Source: Deltaproteobacteria bacterium
GTDB lineage: Bacteria > Desulfobacterota > GWC2-55-46
Reading direction: 5' to 3'
Length of the DNA: 16,279 bases
Assembly: GCA_021825035.1 (NCBI GenBank)
Contig: JAKAIQ010000014.1
Span: 1-16,279, forward strand
Part shown: in pieces, positions 13,849 through 16,279 of the stretch
Layout: each line of letters begins with the position of its first letter
Numbering within the stretch: position 1 is the stretch's first letter
Program-made: the position numbers and the translations under genes
Notes under the pieces: generated by a model
Database searches by the model: none
What the model saw: only the letters and a program-made list of their open reading frames with translations
Told to the model about the DNA's origin: nothing

Positions 13849-14064
13849 TCAGCCGCCCCCGAAGCCGGTCCTCACAATCCCTCCGTCCACTATTACTGGG
13901 ACCACGCGGCTTCCGCCGCTGAGCTTAAGCATCTTCTCCATGTTCTCCGCGGAAGTCTCGACGTTTATATACTCTACGTCATACCCCTTCTTGGCGTATT
14001 CCTCGCGGGCCGCGGTCGTGTAAGGACAGGTATCCTTTCCGTAGATTATGACCTTCTCGCGCAT
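13849..14064 (-). CDS. Glutaredoxin-like protein of the Uxx-star type (Cys form)
   Basis: A 71-aa thioredoxin-fold protein. Residues 4-10 form the first strand (KVIIYGK), followed by the redox motif DTCPYT with a single cysteine, Cys13; there is no resolving Cys. The cis-proline is Pro56 in RVVPVIV, and the tail GIVRTGFGGG is characteristic. This pattern (DT-C/U-PYT ... VPVIV ... GFGG) recalls the small Uxx-star (seleno)protein family, in which this position is often selenocysteine; here it is cysteine. Substrates are unknown. The start at 14064 has GGAGG four bases upstream; the 58-codon upstream frame extension has no support. A promoter is proposed at 14104-14135. Confidence 0.85.
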   Translation of the reverse strand: MREKVIIYGKDTCPYTTAAREEYAKKGYDVEYINVETSAENMEKMLKLSGGSRVVPVIVDGGIVRTGFGGG

Positions 14065-14103
14065 GTGTCCTCCTCTCCCATTTATAAAGCAGGAAACGCT
14101 ATA

Positions 14104-14135
14104 AGTATATGACATATATTGATTGCAAAAGTCAA
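14104..14135 (-). promoter_or_regulatory. Possible promoter of the glutaredoxin-like gene
   Basis: Minus strand: TTGACT (14130-14135) and TATACT (14104-14109), each five of six consensus matches, but the spacer is 20 nt, longer than optimal. It lies 40 nt upstream of the start codon and after the groEL terminator. Overlapping AT-rich alternatives for the -10 exist. Confidence 0.4.
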
Positions 14136-14273
14136 GGACTCGCCGGGCAGTCTGCGCCTTTATGCTTTTGATATTCGAGCCGATTCTTTGGACGCAGGCT
14201 TCTTGCATTCCTCCATGGTCTCGACGGGCTTCCTGCACGCGCTGAACGCATAGGGAATCGTCCCATGGAAATG

Positions 14274-14301
14274 AAAAGGGCGGCTTATCTTAGCCGCCCT
14301 T
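14274..14301 (-). terminator. Intrinsic terminator after groEL
   Basis: Perfect 10-bp stem AAGGGCGGCT/AGCCGCCCTT (14276-14285 with 14292-14301), 6-base loop, followed on the minus strand by UUUUCAUUU counting the last stem bases. It lies 24 nt past the groEL stop and closes the groES-groEL operon. Confidence 0.85.
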
Positions 14302-14324
14302 CCGTCATATCATCAGCTTCCGGC

Positions 14325-15962
14325 CTACATCATGCCTTCCATGCCGCCCATGCCGCCGGGAGGCATTCCGCCCATGGGTTTTTCCTCCTTGGGCTTTTCG
14401 GCTATCATCGCCTCGGTCGTAAGCATGAGAGACGCTATCGACGAAGCGTTCTGGAGCGCTATCCTCGACACCTTTGTCGGATCGATGACGCCGGCCTTCA
14501 CAAGGTCCTCGTACGTTTCGGTTGCGGCGTTGAACCCGAAGGCCCCGGAGCCGTTCTTCACTTTTTCTACGACTATCGACCCCTCCACTCCGGCGTTCGC
14601 GGCTATCTGGCGAAGCGGCTCCTCAAGAGAGCGCTTTACGAGCTTGATCCCGAACATCTGATCGCCTTCGAGCTTCAGCTTCTCAAGGGAAGCGAGCGTC
14701 CGCATGTATGCGACGCCGCCGCCCGGCACGACGCCTTCTTCCACGGCTGCCCTCGTGGCGTGGAGCGCGTCCTCGACGCGCGCCTTCTTCTCCTTCATCT
14801 CGGTCTCGGTGGCGGCGCCCACGTTTATGACGGCAACGCCTCCGGCGAGCTTTGCGAGCCTTTCCTGGAGCTTTTCCCTGTCATAATCGGACGTCGTCTC
14901 CTCGATCTGGGCCCTTATCTGCTTAATCCTGCCCTCGATAGCGTCCTTCTTTCCGGCCCCGTCGATTATAGTCGTATTTTCCTTGTCGATGACTATCCGC
15001 TTTGCCCTGCCGAGGTCCTTCATGTCCACGCTCTCGAGCTTTATGCCGAGTTCTTCCGCTATGAGCTTGCCGCCGGTCAGTACCGCGATGTCATCGAGCA
15101 TGGCCTTGCGCCTGTCGCCGAATCCAGGGGCCTTGACGGCAGCCGCCTGAAGAGTGCCCCTCAGTTTGTTGACCACGAGCGTCGCAAGGGCCTCGCCCTC
15201 GACGTCTTCGGCTATTATAAGAAGGGGCCTGCCCATCTTGGCTATCTTTTCAAGAAGCGGAAGCAGGTCCCTCATGTTGGAAATCTTTTTCTCGTGAATA
15301 AGGACGAAGGCGTCCTCGACGACGCACTCCATTCTCTCGGCGTCGGTGACAAAATAGGGAGAGAGATACCCCCTGTCGAATTGCATGCCCTCGACCACGT
15401 TCAGCTGCGTTTCCATCCCCTTGGCCTCTTCGACGGTGATGACGCCTTCCTTGCCGACCTTCTCCATCGCTTCGGCTATGATCTCGCCGATGGTCGTGTC
15501 GCCGTTAGCCGATATCGTGCCGACCTGGGCGATCTCCTTTTTCTCCTTTACGGGCTTCGAGAGCTTCTTCAATTCGGCTATGGCGGACTCAACGGCCTTG
15601 TCGATGCCCCTTTTAAGGTCCATCGGGTTGTGTCCGGCTGCCACGAGCTTGCTGCCTTCCCTGAAGATAGCTTGTGCAAGCACCGTGGCCGTAGTCGTGC
15701 CGTCGCCGGCAATGTCGGAGGTCTTGCTGGCAACCTCCTTTACCATCTGGGCGCCCATATTCTCGAACTTGTTCTCGAGCTCGACCTCTTTTGCCACGGT
15801 CACGCCGTCTTTAGTTATGGTGGGGGAGCCGAAGCTCTTCTCGATCACGACATTTCTGCCTCTCGGCCCCAAAGTCACTTTTACGGCGTCTGCCAGGGTA
15901 TTAACGCCCTTTAATATGGCACCCCTGGCGCTATGACTGAAAATCAGTTCTTTTGCCGCCAT
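14325..15962 (-). CDS. groEL: 60-kDa chaperonin GroEL
   Basis: Group I chaperonin (545 aa) forming the double heptameric folding ring with GroES. Seen: MAAKELIFSHSARGAILKG, the ATP-binding VTLGPRGRNVV (29-39) and DGTTTATV with catalytic Asp87, GFGDRRKAMLDDIA in the apical domain, GVVPGGGVAYMRTL, DPTKVSRIALQNASSIASLMLTTE abbreviated here as the conserved C-terminal equatorial block, and the Gly-Met tail GGMPPGGMGGMEGMM. Two ATGs lie at 15968 and 15962; the second is preferred because it gives the family start MAAKE and places GGAGG eight bases upstream rather than two. It follows groES by 46 nt. Confidence 0.98.
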   Translation of the reverse strand: MAAKELIFSHSARGAILKGVNTLADAVKVTLGPRGRNVVIEKSFGSPTITKDGVTVAKEVELENKFENMGAQMVKEVASKTSDIAGDGTTTATVLAQAIFREGSKLVAAGHNPMDLKRGIDKAVESAIAELKKLSKPVKEKKEIAQVGTISANGDTTIGEIIAEAMEKVGKEGVITVEEAKGMETQLNVVEGMQFDRGYLSPYFVTDAERMECVVEDAFVLIHEKKISNMRDLLPLLEKIAKMGRPLLIIAEDVEGEALATLVVNKLRGTLQAAAVKAPGFGDRRKAMLDDIAVLTGGKLIAEELGIKLESVDMKDLGRAKRIVIDKENTTIIDGAGKKDAIEGRIKQIRAQIEETTSDYDREKLQERLAKLAGGVAVINVGAATETEMKEKKARVEDALHATRAAVEEGVVPGGGVAYMRTLASLEKLKLEGDQMFGIKLVKRSLEEPLRQIAANAGVEGSIVVEKVKNGSGAFGFNAATETYEDLVKAGVIDPTKVSRIALQNASSIASLMLTTEAMIAEKPKEEKPMGGMPPGGMGGMEGMM

Positions 15963-16008
15963 TTGCATTACCTCCTTCGATATGATAATTCGATTTTTTT
16001 TGGATTTA

Positions 16009-16279
16009 TTACTTCTCGACTATGCCGAGGATGTCCTCTTCCTTGATGATGAGGTATTCCTCGCCCTCGACCTTGATCTCCGTGCCCGCGTACTTGCTGA
16101 ATATCACCCTGTCGTTAGCCTTTACATCCAGGGGATGGATCTTTCCGTCTTCCTTCCTGCCGGGCCCGACGGATGCGCAACGCCGCGAGGGGGCGAATCC
16201 GTGGGGCGCCTCGCGCCGCAGTCCGCGTCGTGCAGCTTCGGCGCGGGGCCGCGATAATCCCGAGTATTCCCACGGGTCA
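16009..16279 (-). CDS. groES: 10-kDa chaperonin GroES, C-terminal half; upstream part unrecognisable
   Basis: The co-chaperonin that caps GroEL. The C-terminal 56 codons are clear: VGPGRKEDGKIHPLDVKANDRV, then IFSKYAGTEIKVEGEEYLIIK and EEDILGIVEK, stop at 16009. Upstream of about 16177 the frame stays open to the window edge but reads Arg/Ala/Pro-rich sequence with none of the expected GroES N-terminal features (mobile loop GGI..P, EKP.EG.V). None of the three minus frames restores them, so a simple frameshift does not explain it. This is either a contig-edge chimera or a genuine replacement; the break is treated in findings. Only 16009-16176 should be trusted as groES. Confidence 0.85.
   Translation of the reverse strand, partial: DPWEYSGLSRPRAEAARRGLRREAPHGFAPSRRCASVGPGRKEDGKIHPLDVKANDRVIFSKYAGTEIKVEGEEYLIIKEEDILGIVEK
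16171..16279. other. High-GC tail of unlike composition
   Basis: By hand count, 79 of 109 bases (72%) are G or C. All frames tried lack a recognisable protein, and several are open on both strands simply because of the composition. It abuts the point where GroES similarity stops. Confidence 0.6.

Noticed and set aside
14160..14287. A short minus-strand frame with cysteines after groEL (…FSACRKPVETMEECKKPA…)
   Set aside because: It has no start codon with a ribosome site and passes through the groEL terminator. It could be a gene remnant, but nothing supports that.
14265..15914. A 549-codon open frame on the plus strand opposite groEL
   Set aside because: It is the antisense of a certain groEL gene. 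Codon bias in a GC-rich gene keeps such frames open; the translation has no recognisable domain and no ribosome site.
1..16279. CRISPR array, insertion sequence, prophage or defence genes
   Set aside because: No spaced direct repeats, transposase motifs or inverted terminal repeats were seen; the gene content is housekeeping and metabolic.

Overview
The window is a gene-dense stretch of a bacterial chromosome in which every supported protein gene and RNA gene lies on the minus strand, so transcription runs from high to low coordinates. It looks like an uncultured or anaerobic Gram-negative-type bacterium, perhaps Desulfobacterota- or Nitrospirota-like. The reasons are a short 4.5S-type SRP RNA without an Alu domain, lipoprotein signal peptides, a RodZ-like protein, and a four-subunit pyruvate:ferredoxin oxidoreductase of the anaerobic type. 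The phylum is inference only; no rRNA is present.

In transcription order: groES (only its C-terminal half is recognisable, see findings) and groEL end at an intrinsic terminator. A small CPYT-motif glutaredoxin-like protein follows, then ndk, a membrane protein joining a globin-type sensor domain to a PsiE-type membrane domain, and rlmN, followed by a second terminator. A likely promoter then starts mtnP, a PfkB-family kinase and a TPR lipoprotein. After a 279-nt intergenic region come a RodZ-like protein with its own sigma70-type promoter, a zinc-ribbon/GAF protein and a DUF2155-like lipoprotein that ends at a third terminator.

The next block is the widely conserved tRNA-Ser / SRP RNA / dnaX / ybaB / recR neighbourhood, here with two tRNA-Ser genes (CGA and GGA anticodons) behind a strong promoter. 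It is followed by porG-porD-porA-porB, with porB cut by the window start. A short inverted repeat between recR and porG is a candidate control site for the por genes.

Functionally the window is mostly housekeeping: protein folding, nucleotide metabolism, ribosome/tRNA methylation, purine salvage, replication and recombination, plus central anaerobic carbon metabolism. There is no CRISPR array, IS element, phage or obvious defence system. The most unusual items are the globin-PsiE fusion, the Uxx-star-like glutaredoxin, an in-frame A AAA AAG heptamer in dnaX, and the abrupt loss of GroES similarity in a 72% GC tail at the right edge. No intergenic gap exceeds 300 bases.
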